Source: Hofstenia miamia
Lineage: Eukaryota > Xenacoelomorpha > Acoela
Length of the DNA: 47,258 nucleotides
Reading direction: 5' to 3'
NCBI GenBank assembly: GCA_004352715.1
Contig: SCFE01000051.1
Location: 916,553 to 963,810 of the forward strand
A model generated the notes under the pieces. It ran no database searches. It was not told the DNA's origin and was given only the letters and a program-made list of their open reading frames with translations. Positions 1 through 8,395 of this stretch are shown piece by piece. The stretch's first letter is position 1, and each line of letters begins with the position of its first letter. A program made the position numbers and the translations under genes.

Positions 1-18
1 CATTTACCCTCTGCCATT

Positions 19-540
19 ATGATTCAATTATTTCATGCTCTAGTAATGAGTCATCTTAATTATGCAAATACACTTTTTTCAAGCTTAAATGAATCATTAG
101 TAAAAAAACTTACAATACAATTAAAATGGGCATTGAATGTTTGTCAGAAAAACTGCTCCAAAACAAGAAATTACATTTTGTCATCTTTGCTGTTTCCAAA
201 TCAACTCTTTATTTTTAATATTTTGATAAAGTTTTTTAAAATAACAAATCAATTACCTCCTTATAATTCAATATCATTTCCAAACTTTTTTCATAAGCGC
301 AATATAAGAACTAATCATTATACTAGCATTAAATTTCGTAAAAAAATCAAGCAACAGTCTTTTATTAATGTTGCAATTCGCAATTGGAATCGATTACCAA
401 GTGAAATTAAAATGATTAAGAGTGCAATTACGTTTAAAAGAAAATTAAAAGCATTTATGTTGAAGGAAAAATTCATTTTGGGTAAATCATGGTTAGGATT
501 CAAATTTTACAATAAAGATTATACAATAACGCGCAATTAA
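19..540 (+). pseudogene. LINE reverse transcriptase, C-terminal end (element runs in from the left edge)
   Basis: The 173-residue frame matches the region that follows the catalytic core in CR1/Jockey-like non-LTR reverse transcriptases. It has an opening of the form 'SHLNYAN' and a closing block WNRLPSEIKMIKS followed by FKRKLKAF, the usual 'W-N-x-LP-x-E-I ... FK-x-x-L' ending. The catalytic YADD segment must lie to the left of the window. The methionine is only the first one in an open frame and is not a real start. AT-rich 3' sequence follows and ends in (TATCT)n at 671-692, the sort of simple-repeat tail on which these LINEs terminate. The family assignment is from pattern recognition. 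The exact clade is not determined. Confidence 0.75.
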
Positions 541-666
541 TTTCCATAGCCTGAACAGAACAGATTTTGTAGTCCTATTTTTTTTTGTAAATATAGTTAT
601 TTGTTATCATTCTTGACGCTATTCAGATAATAACCAGTTTTGTAATTGAAAATATTATCTGAATAA

Positions 667-692
667 AGAATATCTTATCTTATCTTATCTTA
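667..692 (+). repeat. (TATCT)n simple repeat, 3' tail of the LINE
   Basis: At least four copies of TATCT follow the LINE 3' region directly, after an AATAAAG-like signal at about 661-668. Non-LTR elements of several clades end in short tandem repeats copied during target-primed insertion, so this most likely marks the 3' end of the first LINE. Confidence 0.7.
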
Positions 693-729
693 ATGCTTAG
701 CAAGCTACCAATTTATAGAAATGATGACA

Positions 730-992
730 TCATTCTGAATACTTTAAATATCTTTCTAAGAAAGTGCTGTTATAAAAATTATACAAACTAATTGTACAAT
801 ATGCGTTGCAAAGCTGACATTGAATTACACAATAGAATTTTGAAAACACATGATCATCCTTTATATGACTGCCTTCTAAAGAAAAGAAAACCAGAATGTA
901 TGACAAGATCAAATAAACTATGCAATTTGCCAATATGCAAAATTGCAACGTTCAAAAGGTGTTTTGTCAATAGAGTGCTTTTCACTTTATAA
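730..992 (+). pseudogene. Second LINE reverse transcriptase tail fragment
   Basis: Read in the frame ending at 992, the sequence has the extreme C-terminal signature of a different LINE copy: R-I-L-K-T-x-D-HPLYDCLLKKRK, then a basic stretch, LPICK, and a closing F-x-x-x-FVNRVLF before the stop. This 'HPLY-x-LL ... LP-x-x-K-x-x-x-F-x-x-x-F' pattern is common to the ends of CR1-like ORF2 proteins. A stop lies just upstream at about 792, so only a decayed remnant is left. A similar tail occurs at 30945-31210. Confidence 0.55.
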
Positions 993-1012
993 GACACTAA
1001 TAAATTTTTATA

Positions 1013-1028
1013 TTAATATTTATATATG

Positions 1029-1070
<42 letters not shown>

Positions 1071-1729
1071 TTAAACTTCATTTGGTTCCAGCATTTATTG
1101 AATAACTCAATGTCCTCAATATCTATATCTTGTGTTGATTCAGTGCTCAAGATCGTAGATGTGTCAAGGATCCCCTGCATACTTGAGGTGGACCTATTGG
1201 CAGACATTTCAACTGGGGCGCCAGGAGCTCCATGTGAGGTTAACTTTGTACGTTTAGATCTCTTTGTTCGCCTTTTTGGGCTCTGGGTTCTCTTCATAAT
1301 CTAAAGGCAAAGATGCAATATTAATTTTCCTATCTTTATAATTAATATTATGTTTAGCTAATCAGCTTGGTTGTGTGTGCATACCAGAAAAGAAGAATTT
1401 GGCTCATAAATTTCATCAAATGTTTGTTCTTCAATGGGATTCATTCCTGGTGTGAAGTAATATTCACTGTTTTATTATTAATTAATTCGAATTTTTGAAA
1501 TGGTTTTGGAAATGAGTGACTTTCTTTGAATCAAGTTCATACTTGTTATGCCTTAGGGCCTTTTTAATGGTATGAAGGCTTCCCATACCTGAGCTAGTTT
1601 TTATACTCATTTTTCATCCTTGACTGCGCCTGGTGTATGAGCATTGACCTTATCACTGAATTTGTTCAGTTTTCCATATCGTAATTTTTTTAAGACATCA
1701 TTGATGGCAAATGGCGCTTTTCTGTGCAT
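1013..1729 (-). CDS. Small three-exon gene of unknown function, probable frameshift in exon 1
   Basis: Three minus-strand exons fit together with GT-AG signals: 1729-1543 (donor GTATGA), 1466-1385 (acceptor AACAG, donor GTATGC) and 1300-1013 (acceptor CCTTTAG). The introns are only about 76 and 84 bases. The phases agree: 2 nt plus 1 nt at the first junction, phase 0 at the second. Exon 1 starts MHRKAPFAINDVLKKL but hits TGA at 1609-1607. One extra A in the run just before it would join this frame to MSIKTSSGMGSLHTIKKAL, which can also start by itself at 1610. Exon 2 encodes EYYFTPGMNPIEE and an acidic stretch. Exon 3 opens with a nuclear-localisation-like KRTQSPKRRTKRSKRTK and ends acidic (DIDIEDIEL). 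The frame then runs into the (AT)n repeat. I do not recognise the family. The gene model is inference. Confidence 0.4.
1032..1066. repeat. (AT)n microsatellite
   Basis: About 17 uninterrupted AT units. It overlaps the 3' end of the last exon of the small minus-strand gene, where the open frame reads as alternating Ile and Tyr. Confidence 0.95.
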
Positions 1730-2076
1730 TTTGGCGCATCATTTCGTGAGTGAGTATAATTTTGTTCATTAGTTACTTAACATAGTCATTGTTGATGTTA
1801 GAGGTGTATCCAATTGAGGCCTGAAACGTAATTGGTTGTGATTAAAAAATTCACTGTTTGTTTGCTATTAAATTTTATGCGCAGTTAAGTAAAAATCTTT
1901 TGCTTGCCAACTATTTTTAATCACGATCAATTATCTCAGGAATTCAGCGCAGAAATAATCATTGTATTTTGGGCCAAAAAGAATTGTGGATGAAGTTTGA
2001 ATCGATATTCAGTTGAAGACAATTGGAGAAATTTATGATTGATTGTCGAAGCTCAGCTTTGATGGTGATGATGCCT

Positions 2077-2114
<38 letters not shown>

Positions 2115-2396
2115 AATCATAATTACAATCTTGTGAATCGACATTTGCATTATTTTTCATTGAACTGATGCATAAAACAGAAATAATTTCAAATTGTTAT
2201 AGAAGTAATTTTCTACATAGCTTGATGTACACTTCATTCATTATTTTTTTAAACTAGGGAATTGCCAAAAAGGTATTTAAAATAATGTCAATCGCTTCAT
2301 AAAGAATTAAGTGAATAGCTTTCTGTAAAAATATAAATTTCACAACAAATAACAAGTTAAATGTCACATTAATGTCTTTAAGATTGTCTTTGCTTC
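1730..2396. other. Non-coding stretch, (TA)n at 2081-2110
   Basis: AT-rich, with no convincing reading frame on either strand. A 30-bp (AT)n microsatellite lies at 2081-2110. The part nearest 2396 would be the 3' untranslated region of the zinc-finger gene. Confidence 0.6.
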
Positions 2397-3508
2397 TTAG
2401 TGATTAGCTTTATGCGTAAGTTGATGTCTTTTAAGATTTCCAGAAAGTGAACATTTAAAATCACATTTATCACATTTAAAGGGCTTTGTACCTGAATGTG
2501 TAAGTTGATGCTTTTTGAGATAACTAGAACTTGAACATTTAAAATCACATTTGTCACATTTAAATGGTTTTATACCTGAATGCGTAAACTGATGCTGTTT
2601 GAGATTTCCAGAACTTGAACATTTAAAATCACATTTATCACATTTAAATGGCTTTGTACCTGAATGTGTAAGTTGATGCCTTTTGAGATTTCCAAAACTT
2701 GAACATCTATAATCGCATTTATCGCATTTAAATGGTTTTATACCTGAATGCGTAAACTGATGCTGTTTGAGATTTCCAGAAATTGAACATTTAAAATCAC
2801 ATTTATCACATTTAAATGGCTTTATACCTGAATGTGTAAATTGATGCTTTTGCAGATTACCAGAAGTTGAACATCTATAATCACATTTATCACATTTAAA
2901 TGGCTTTATACCTGAATGCATAAATTGATGCATTTTGAGACTACCAGAACTTGAACATCTATAATCACATTTGTCACATATAAATGGCTTTATACCTAAA
3001 TGCCTAAATTGATGCTGCTTGAGACTTCCAGAATTTGAACATTTAAAATTACATTTATCACATTTAAAGGGCTTTATACCTGAATGTGTAAGTTGATGCC
3101 TTTTGAGATCACCAGAATTAGAACATCTATAATCACATTTGTCACATTTAAATGGCTTTATAATTAAATGCGTAGATTGATGTCTTTTAAGATTTCCAGA
3201 AAGTGAACATTTAAAATCACATTTATCGCATTTAAAGGGCTTTGTACCTGAATGTGTAAGTTGATGCCTTTTGAGATCACCAGAACCCGAAAATCTATAA
3301 TCACATTGGTCACATTTAAATGGCTTTATACTTGAATGCGAAGATTGATGCCTTTTGAGATCAACAGAATTTGAACATCTATAATCACATTTATTACATT
3401 TAAATTGCTTTATACCCAAATGCATAAAATGATGCTCTTTGAGATGTCCAAAATTCGAACATTTAAAATCACACTTGTCACATTTAAATTGTTTTTCTAA
3501 AGAATGTA
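2397..3508 (-). repeat. 84-bp tandem repeat array encoding the zinc fingers
   Basis: Thirteen 84-bp units in frame, one finger each. Fingers 4 and 13 carry the same helix (CSLSGNLKRH), and several others differ only at one or two contact positions. This fits duplication or gene conversion within the array. Confidence 0.85.
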
Positions 3509-3593
3509 CCAACTGGTAGCTTTTAAGGTTAAGAGATGACTTAGATTTGGAAGCTTCTTCGTTTTTTTCAAATGTAGCTTTTTCTCTAAATAC
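2397..3593 (-). CDS. C2H2 zinc-finger exon with 13 tandem fingers
   Basis: The frame opens at an acceptor-like AATAG at 3595-3594 and starts GTA-TTT-AGA. It runs through a charged linker and one degenerate finger (SLNLKSYQLVHS, cysteines lost), then through 13 complete C-x2-C-x12-H-x3-H fingers, and ends HQLTHKANH-stop. Each finger is 28 residues (84 bp), with linkers of the form H-S-G-[IT]-K-P-F in place of classical TGEKP. The framework is nearly invariant: CDKCDFKCS or CDYRCS, then LK-x-H. Helix positions -1, 3 and 6 vary: -1 is N/G/L/S/T/I, 3 is H/D/N/S/Y, 6 is E/R/Q/M/K. Such an array binds DNA in a sequence-specific way, in the nucleus. There is no good ATG at the start (position 3512 is TTG), so this is a last exon. 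The KRAB-like exon at 6214-6027 is the only upstream candidate seen on this strand. Its phase-2 end does not fit this phase-0 acceptor directly, so at least one exon would be missing. Confidence 0.85.
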   Translation of the reverse strand, partial: VFREKATFEKNEEASKSKSSLNLKSYQLVHSLEKQFKCDKCDFKCSNFGHLKEHHFMHLGIKQFKCNKCDYRCSNSVDLKRHQSSHSSIKPFKCDQCDYRFSGSGDLKRHQLTHSGTKPFKCDKCDFKCSLSGNLKRHQSTHLIIKPFKCDKCDYRCSNSGDLKRHQLTHSGIKPFKCDKCNFKCSNSGSLKQHQFRHLGIKPFICDKCDYRCSSSGSLKMHQFMHSGIKPFKCDKCDYRCSTSGNLQKHQFTHSGIKPFKCDKCDFKCSISGNLKQHQFTHSGIKPFKCDKCDYRCSSFGNLKRHQLTHSGTKPFKCDKCDFKCSSSGNLKQHQFTHSGIKPFKCDKCDFKCSSSSYLKKHQLTHSGTKPFKCDKCDFKCSLSGNLKRHQLTHKANH

Positions 3594-3869
3594 CTATTAA
3601 TAAATTTGATACTATTTCACAAAACATAGCTTGGAACAGCTTTTACATTTTATGCTTAAAACGTGCTTATAAACATTTAAAATTAATATAATTTTATATT
3701 GAATCATTACTAAACTTTGTGTTCAAATATAAATACATCATGACTGTTTTTTACAATGAGTTCAGTAGAAACTTAGACATATTCACTAAAATCTATAAAT
3801 TTAGTGACTGTCATTCCCTTAAACAATTGCTCACTTCAAACCTCCAACTTAATGTGATAAATTTTTTTT

Positions 3870-3872
<3 letters not shown>

Positions 3873-3904
<32 letters not shown>
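3873..3904. repeat. (TA)n microsatellite at the 3' end of a Penelope-like copy
   Basis: About 16 TA units. Sequence homology between the two inverted Penelope-like copies runs right up to this repeat (left copy) and to the (TA)n beginning at 5629 (right copy), so it behaves as the element's 3' tail. Confidence 0.8.
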
Positions 3905-3907
<3 letters not shown>

Positions 3908-4220
3908 TATTGCTTGATTTTAGAATAGACCAGTTTTGATTTTAAATCATTTTAAGCATAGCAATATTGCTGTAATAATTTTACAATAACTACACTTCAT
4001 AAGTTTAATGTTAATATGTTTTCTTGTATATTTAATAGTTGATCTTTCTTAGTTTCATTAATGAAAATTTTTTTCTTAGTAGTACATAAAAATTATATCC
4101 TTTCCAGTATGTTTATGTAAACATATTTCTGATCTTAGGTGCCCATTTAGATGTTCTTTTATTCTGGTTCCTAGATGTCTTTTAGTTTCACCGTTGTATG
4201 GTTTTTTACAATCATCGCAT

Positions 4221-4389
4221 TGGTATATATATATATATATATATATATATANNNNNNNNNNNNNNNNNNNNNNNNNNNNNNNNNNNNNNNNNNNNNNNNN
4301 NNNNNNNNNNNNNNNNNNNNNNNNNNNNNNNNNNNNNNNNNNNNNNNNNNNNNNNNNNNNNNNNNNNNNNNNNNNNNNNNNNNNNNNNN

Positions 4390-4423
<34 letters not shown>

Positions 4424-4531
4424 CTGCAAAATTTCAAAGATTTATATTTGGAAACGCGGTCATAGTGAGGTTTTAAAAAACATTTCGCGAGAGATATAAA
4501 TATATATATATATATATAAATATATATATAT
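4221..4531. repeat. (TA)n arrays flanking an assembly gap (N at 4252-4389)
   Basis: (TA)n occurs at 4221-4251, directly before 138 Ns, again at 4390-4421 directly after them, and at 4498-4531. Both gap edges are pure TA repeat, so the gap most likely hides an unresolved TA-rich array. Open frames that cross it read as Ile-Tyr repeats and are artefacts. Confidence 0.85.
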
Positions 4532-5078
4532 AAATTAGGAAACTAAATTTTTTGAAACTTGGACTTTGTTTTTAATGATGTTCGATGTTTTAAATGATGT
4601 AAATGTTGATATCATCTTTGTCTGCTTTAGTTTGGTGTTCATTATTATAAGTTTTTCTTCTTTTAATGACTTGGTTTCTGCAATAGGAAGTTTCAAAAAC
4701 ATATTAGTCTTAGTTTCATCAATGGCGTTTTCTATTTGATCTTTAGTTTGATTATTACTTAAAAACATGTTATTCGAAAACTTCTTAATAATGTTGTGGT
4801 GTTAACATTATTTCAGTGGCATCTGTGAAGTGTTTATAATTTGATGATGTTATTTTAGCACGATTAAATAATACTTTTTTGGTGTTCGTTTTACTACAAT
4901 AAAAGCTGTATCAAATATGTAGTCCAGAATTTGTTGACTTCATCTGCGAATTGGTTTCATGATAGTTGAAGTTATGTATATGCACACATCAAGGAAATTT
5001 AATTTGTTGCTGATTTTAGTTTACATAGCAAATGTGATTTCGGGTAAAACGTTATTTAGCTAAGTTAAAAATTCCTTT

Positions 5079-5638
5079 GTTTCCTCATAGTTATCAAAAT
5101 ATTGAAAATATATCATCCAAATATCATAAATAAACATTAAAGTAAAGAAAAATGCTATAACAATGAACAACAATCTAAAGTAGACAAAAATAATACCAAC
5201 ATTTACATAATTTAAAGACATCGAACATCATTAAAAACTAAGAACTTTTTACGAAAAAATTATTTTCTTAATATATATAAATCACAATGTGATTTAAAAA
5301 ATCATACATTGGAGTAAATTAAAGACATTTAGGAATCAGAATAAGAGAAAATCTGAATGGGCACCCAAGATCAAAAATATACTTAGATAAACATAATGGA
5401 AAAGATATAATTTTTCTATACTACTAAGATCAGACTATCAAATTTTCTTTAAGGAAACTAAGAAAAATCAACTAAAAAATATAAATAAAGCATGTAAATT
5501 AAATTTTTTTAGAAGTGCATGCAATGCAATATTAATTTATAAATTGTAGTTATTGTAAATGTATTACTGCATTATTTTCATACTGAAAATGGTTTAGAAT
5601 TGAAACCAGTATATTCTAACGTCAAGCATATATATATA
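5079..5638 (+). mobile_element. Penelope-like retroelement, right copy (inverted relative to the left)
   Basis: This is the reverse complement of the left copy at moderate divergence. Examples are the shared CATCGAACATCATTAAAAAC (5218-5237; complement at about 4566-4585), the decayed GIY-YIG region at about 5290-5415 (LNGHPRSKIYLDKH and NGKDIIF with in-frame stops), and matching 3' sequence ending CCAGTATATTCTAA and then (TA)n. The two copies lie head to head, with 5' ends meeting near 5078. The homologous site that is expanded in the left copy is here just TTAATATATATAAATCAC (about 5269-5286). Confidence 0.65.
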
Positions 5639-5974
5639 NNNNNNNNNNNNNNNNNNNNNNNNNNNNNNNNNNNNNNNNNNNNNNNNNNNNNNNNNNNNNN
5701 NNNNNNNNNNNNNNNNNNNNNNNNNNNNNNNNNNNNNNNNNNNNNNNNNNNNNNNNNNNNNNNNNNNNNNNNNNNNNNNNNNNNNNNNNNNNNNNNNNNN
5801 NNNNNNNNNNNNNNNNNNNNNNNNNNNNNNNNNNNNNNNNNNNNNNNNNNNNNNNNNNNNNNNNNNNNNNNNNNNNNNNNNNNNNNNNNNNNNNNNNNNN
5901 NNNNNNNNNNNNNNNNNNNNNNNNNNNNNNNNNNNNNNNNNNNNNNNNNATATATATATATATATATATATATA
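5629..5974. repeat. (TA)n bordering a 311-base assembly gap (N at 5639-5949)
   Basis: TA repeat on both sides of the Ns (5629-5638 and 5950-5974). As at the first gap, the unresolved sequence is probably TA-rich. Confidence 0.85.
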
Positions 5975-6026
5975 CTGTATATTCAAAAAAAGAGTTTATA
6001 TTTTCAAAGTAAATATTAGCAAGTAC

Positions 6027-6214
6027 CTGTGAGTTTCTGAGCAATTGCATTTTTTCATGAAATCAGGAGGTCGAATCAATATTCCAGAATTTATCATTTC
6101 ATCGTAGTTCTTTTTCTCATTTGAATACTGAAGCTTGTCGTAAAATCCTAGCTGCTCGTATTCTGCTTTTGAGAAATACTGCTGAATTTCAGTAAAAAGA
6201 TGGTTACTTGCCAT
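6027..6214 (-). CDS. KRAB-like domain exon of the PRDM9/SSX type
   Basis: The exon starts with ATG at 6214 and ends at a donor CACAG|GTACTT (6027/6026), giving 62 codons plus 2 nt (phase 2). Residues 7-53 match the ancient KRAB-like domain of PRDM9 and SSX proteins position by position: F-x-E-I-x-x-YF-S-K-x-E-Y (Y where the family has W), then G-x-x-x-K-x-x-Y-x-N, K-x-NY, an x-x-x-I-x-x-G step and P-x-FM at 50-53. In the family this domain recruits partner proteins and precedes an SSXRD motif, a PR/SET domain and C2H2 fingers. It sits about 2.4 kb upstream of the 13-finger exon on the same strand. No SSXRD or SET exon is visible between them, though two gaps and Penelope insertions are. The domain call is strong. 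Linkage to the finger exon is inference. Confidence 0.75.
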
Positions 6215-6635
6215 TTAGCAGAACGAGTAATAATCAAAAGGCGCAAAAGTCTATAATTACTGCATTGATTATTAAATGGGAATTATCTAGCCAATGATTA
6301 CAAGCCTATAATTGATTGTGGAATCACCATGGCAATCGTTTTAAGTCATTATGTAATACAGAAAAGAGGGTTTGTTATAATAATAAATTTATCGACGATA
6401 ACATACGCTCTATTTTGCAACAGTGCAGGGCCTAATTCCAACGTTTTGCATTATTTATCCGCGTTTCAAATCTAGCAGGCACTTTGTTATTATTTTCCAA
6501 TCTGTTTTATACCGTTCTGCAGGGTCTAAACAACCAAGATTAATAGCAAATAAAGTAAATGTATCACAGTGAAAACAACAACATACAGATATTAAAAATA
6601 TTTTTTTACATTTAAAATCCAATATTTTTTGTACA
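6215..6635. other. Upstream region of the KRAB-like exon, no other feature seen
   Basis: AT-rich, with no supported reading frame. It would contain the promoter and 5' untranslated region if 6214 is the true start. No clear TATA or other motif stands out. Confidence 0.4.
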
Positions 6636-6960
6636 CATTCATATATTATAAGATTTCTATGTTGTAATGTCGTAATTGTTCCCTCAACTTTGGGTTATCT
6701 AACTTCTCCAGTGGGATATTCAGCAGCAGCAAAAGCTCCAATGATTTGGAACGTCACATTGTTTTTGTCTCTTTTGCTTCAGCCCATTTCATGGTATTTT
6801 CCATCGACTAGTCTGTTTGAGTCTTTTTGGGTGAACATCTTCGGATAATGTAGCGCAATTCATTGTCAAAGTGTGTTGCCAGTTTACGGTAACAATGCAG
6901 TAAGTACAGAAAAAGATGCCACCATCAACATGAATATATGCTCTTGCATATTGAACTATA
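6636..6960 (-). pseudogene. Decayed hAT/CGGBP1-like DNA-binding fragment
   Basis: On the minus strand, broken frames show FFCTYCIVTVNW followed by a degraded helix (a BED-type C-x2-C finger, as in CGGBP1 and related hAT proteins). Downstream is NIPLEKLDNPKLREQLRHY, the motif that follows the BED finger in that group. There is a TGA in between, and the expected second histidine pair is not clear. This is a remnant of a hAT-type transposase or a domesticated relative, not an active gene. Confidence 0.4.
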
Positions 6961-7844
6961 TTCTAAAACACGTAAAATATTAAAAAGATTTTATCAATGC
7001 AATCAGGTTTTACGAGTACTCTGCATAAACTGTCCCTTCAAATTGCAAACATTGCTTAGAAATCGACTTTTTGCAACATTTTACAAATTCTAATATTTTT
7101 CGCAAATTCTGCGTATTGCAAAATTTTGCTTGTGCAAAATGTAGTGGGCCTAATATGCAAAAAGTGATAATGCTCCAATAAACGTTCAAGTTATAAAATG
7201 TAAAATATGTATGATCTTGATCAAATATTTATGACATTCATAAATTTAATTAGTCATTAACGGCTAAAAAAATGTTAAAATAAATTTCGGTTAAACAAAG
7301 TATGGGGTGACAAAGTTACCCAATTTAAAAGAACTTAAAAGTACATAAAGGGTCTTTACATATAACTATTTTTAAATTCCTGTTTTAAATTTTACGCAAA
7401 AATAATTTTTAGAGGCTTTGCATAAAATTCTAACTTTAATTTTCAGCATATCTTTACAATTAAACTTTTGATCCAAGAGTTGGAGGCAGGTTAAATTTAT
7501 AACAGCTACCCTCCCTCACACTCTCAAGAAATTTGACCCGCTGAAAAATGTTTTGAACGAATATGGCCCCCAAATTGATCCAGTCAATATTTGGACAAAT
7601 GAGGTTAAATTTAGTAAAGGACTTTTCAAGAATTCATTAGAATTTTCAAAAAAATATTGCTTTGTAGAGGTGACTCCAATTTGATATTTCTATATATCGA
7701 AACGAATTATGATTGGCGAACCTCTTTTTGTGAACTTGCAGCTTAAGTTAGTATTTAAGATCATATTTTACTATGAAAAAAGAAATAATCGGAATAGACG
7801 AAAATGGCAATTGTATAAATACATCGCAACAAAGAAAAGAAACA
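6961..7844. other. Non-coding, no feature recognised
   Basis: AT-rich with frequent stops in all frames. No repeats with recognisable ends were found by eye. Confidence 0.5.
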
Positions 7845-8133
7845 ACTAGAAGTTATCTATAAAATCAATTGCACCTGGGGTGAGGACTATTTTGAATATA
7901 GTAGCAGACAACTAAGCAGAAGAATAAAAGAAGACGAAACTAAGTCAACAATATCAAAACACCTAAGAAAATGTGGATTAACTTTTACCAATTAACATGC
8001 TAAAATTTTAAAATCAACCATCCCCATAAAAATAAAAGTAATCGAAAGTATATACGTAAGATCAATGCAACCCAATCTTAACACCAAAGCTGATTACATA
8101 TATCAGCACAAATTACCTCTAATCAACGTTTAA
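7845..8133 (+). pseudogene. Penelope-like GIY-YIG endonuclease fragment
   Basis: A frame with one internal stop reads IYKINCTWGEDYFEY, SSRQLSRRIKEDE, STISKHLRKCG and, after the stop, IKIKVIESIYVRSMQPNLNTK. The order Y-x-x-x-C, S-x-R-x-L-x-x-R-I-K-E, a conserved H, then the helix I-E-S-I-Y-x-R and P-x-L-N is that of the C-terminal endonuclease of Penelope-like elements. It is a different subfamily from the pair at 3.9-5.6 kb. The upstream reverse transcriptase is not present. Confidence 0.6.
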
Positions 8134-8216
8134 TTACCTAATAATATCTTTTAAAAAAATAATGCATATTTAGAAATAAAATTTTGTAAATTGACGATGC
8201 TCAAGTTGAGCGAAAT

Positions 8217-8229
8217 NNNNNNNNNNNNN
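8217..8229. other. 13-base assembly gap
   Basis: Thirteen Ns between unrelated AT-rich sequences. Confidence 0.95.
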
Positions 8230-8395
8230 TCATTTAGTCTGTTTTTATTAAAATTAGTAAAGATCCTTAACAACAATAAGTTGCTCATAAAAACGTTATA
8301 AAAAGCCCTGAAGATATCAAGAACTGGGCGTTTCTAGTATTCCTCACAACATGCCTCAACTCTGAGCGCCGAGAAAACATGCATAGGAAACCAAA

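Larger units (their letters stand above)
3873..5078 (-). mobile_element. Penelope-like retroelement, left copy (RT thumb and GIY-YIG endonuclease)
   Basis: Reading down the minus strand from about 5075, broken frames give the end of a Penelope-type reverse transcriptase (NKLNFLDVCIYIT, then VVKRTPKKYYL). Next comes the linker at 4768-4535 (TSNIIKNKVQVSKNLVS). At 4240-4076 is the GIY-YIG endonuclease part: QCDDCKKPYNGETKRHLGTR, IKEHLNGHLRSEICLHKH and TGKDIIF. The C-x2-C, Y-x-G-E-T and R-x-x-x-R-x-x-E-H elements are those of Penelope endonucleases. Stops and frameshifts make it dead. Between VSKNLVS and QCDDC at least 300 bp of foreign sequence has been added: (TA)n arrays, a gap and about 70 bp of unique sequence (4430-4500). 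The right copy has only a short TATATATA at this point. Confidence 0.7.

Noticed and set aside
1026-1304. Plus-strand frame of 92 codons
   Set aside because: It is antisense to the better supported exon 3 of the small minus-strand gene.
4076-4499. Several open frames with long Ile-Tyr runs
   Set aside because: They are (TA)n microsatellite read across a gap of Ns and carry no protein signal, apart from the Penelope endonuclease part at 4076-4240.
5594-6050. Open frames across the second gap
   Set aside because: Made of Ns and (TA)n only.
6027-6214. Direct splicing of the KRAB-like exon to the zinc-finger exon
   Set aside because: The donor is phase 2 and the finger acceptor phase 0, so a direct join would break the frame; intermediate exons would be needed.
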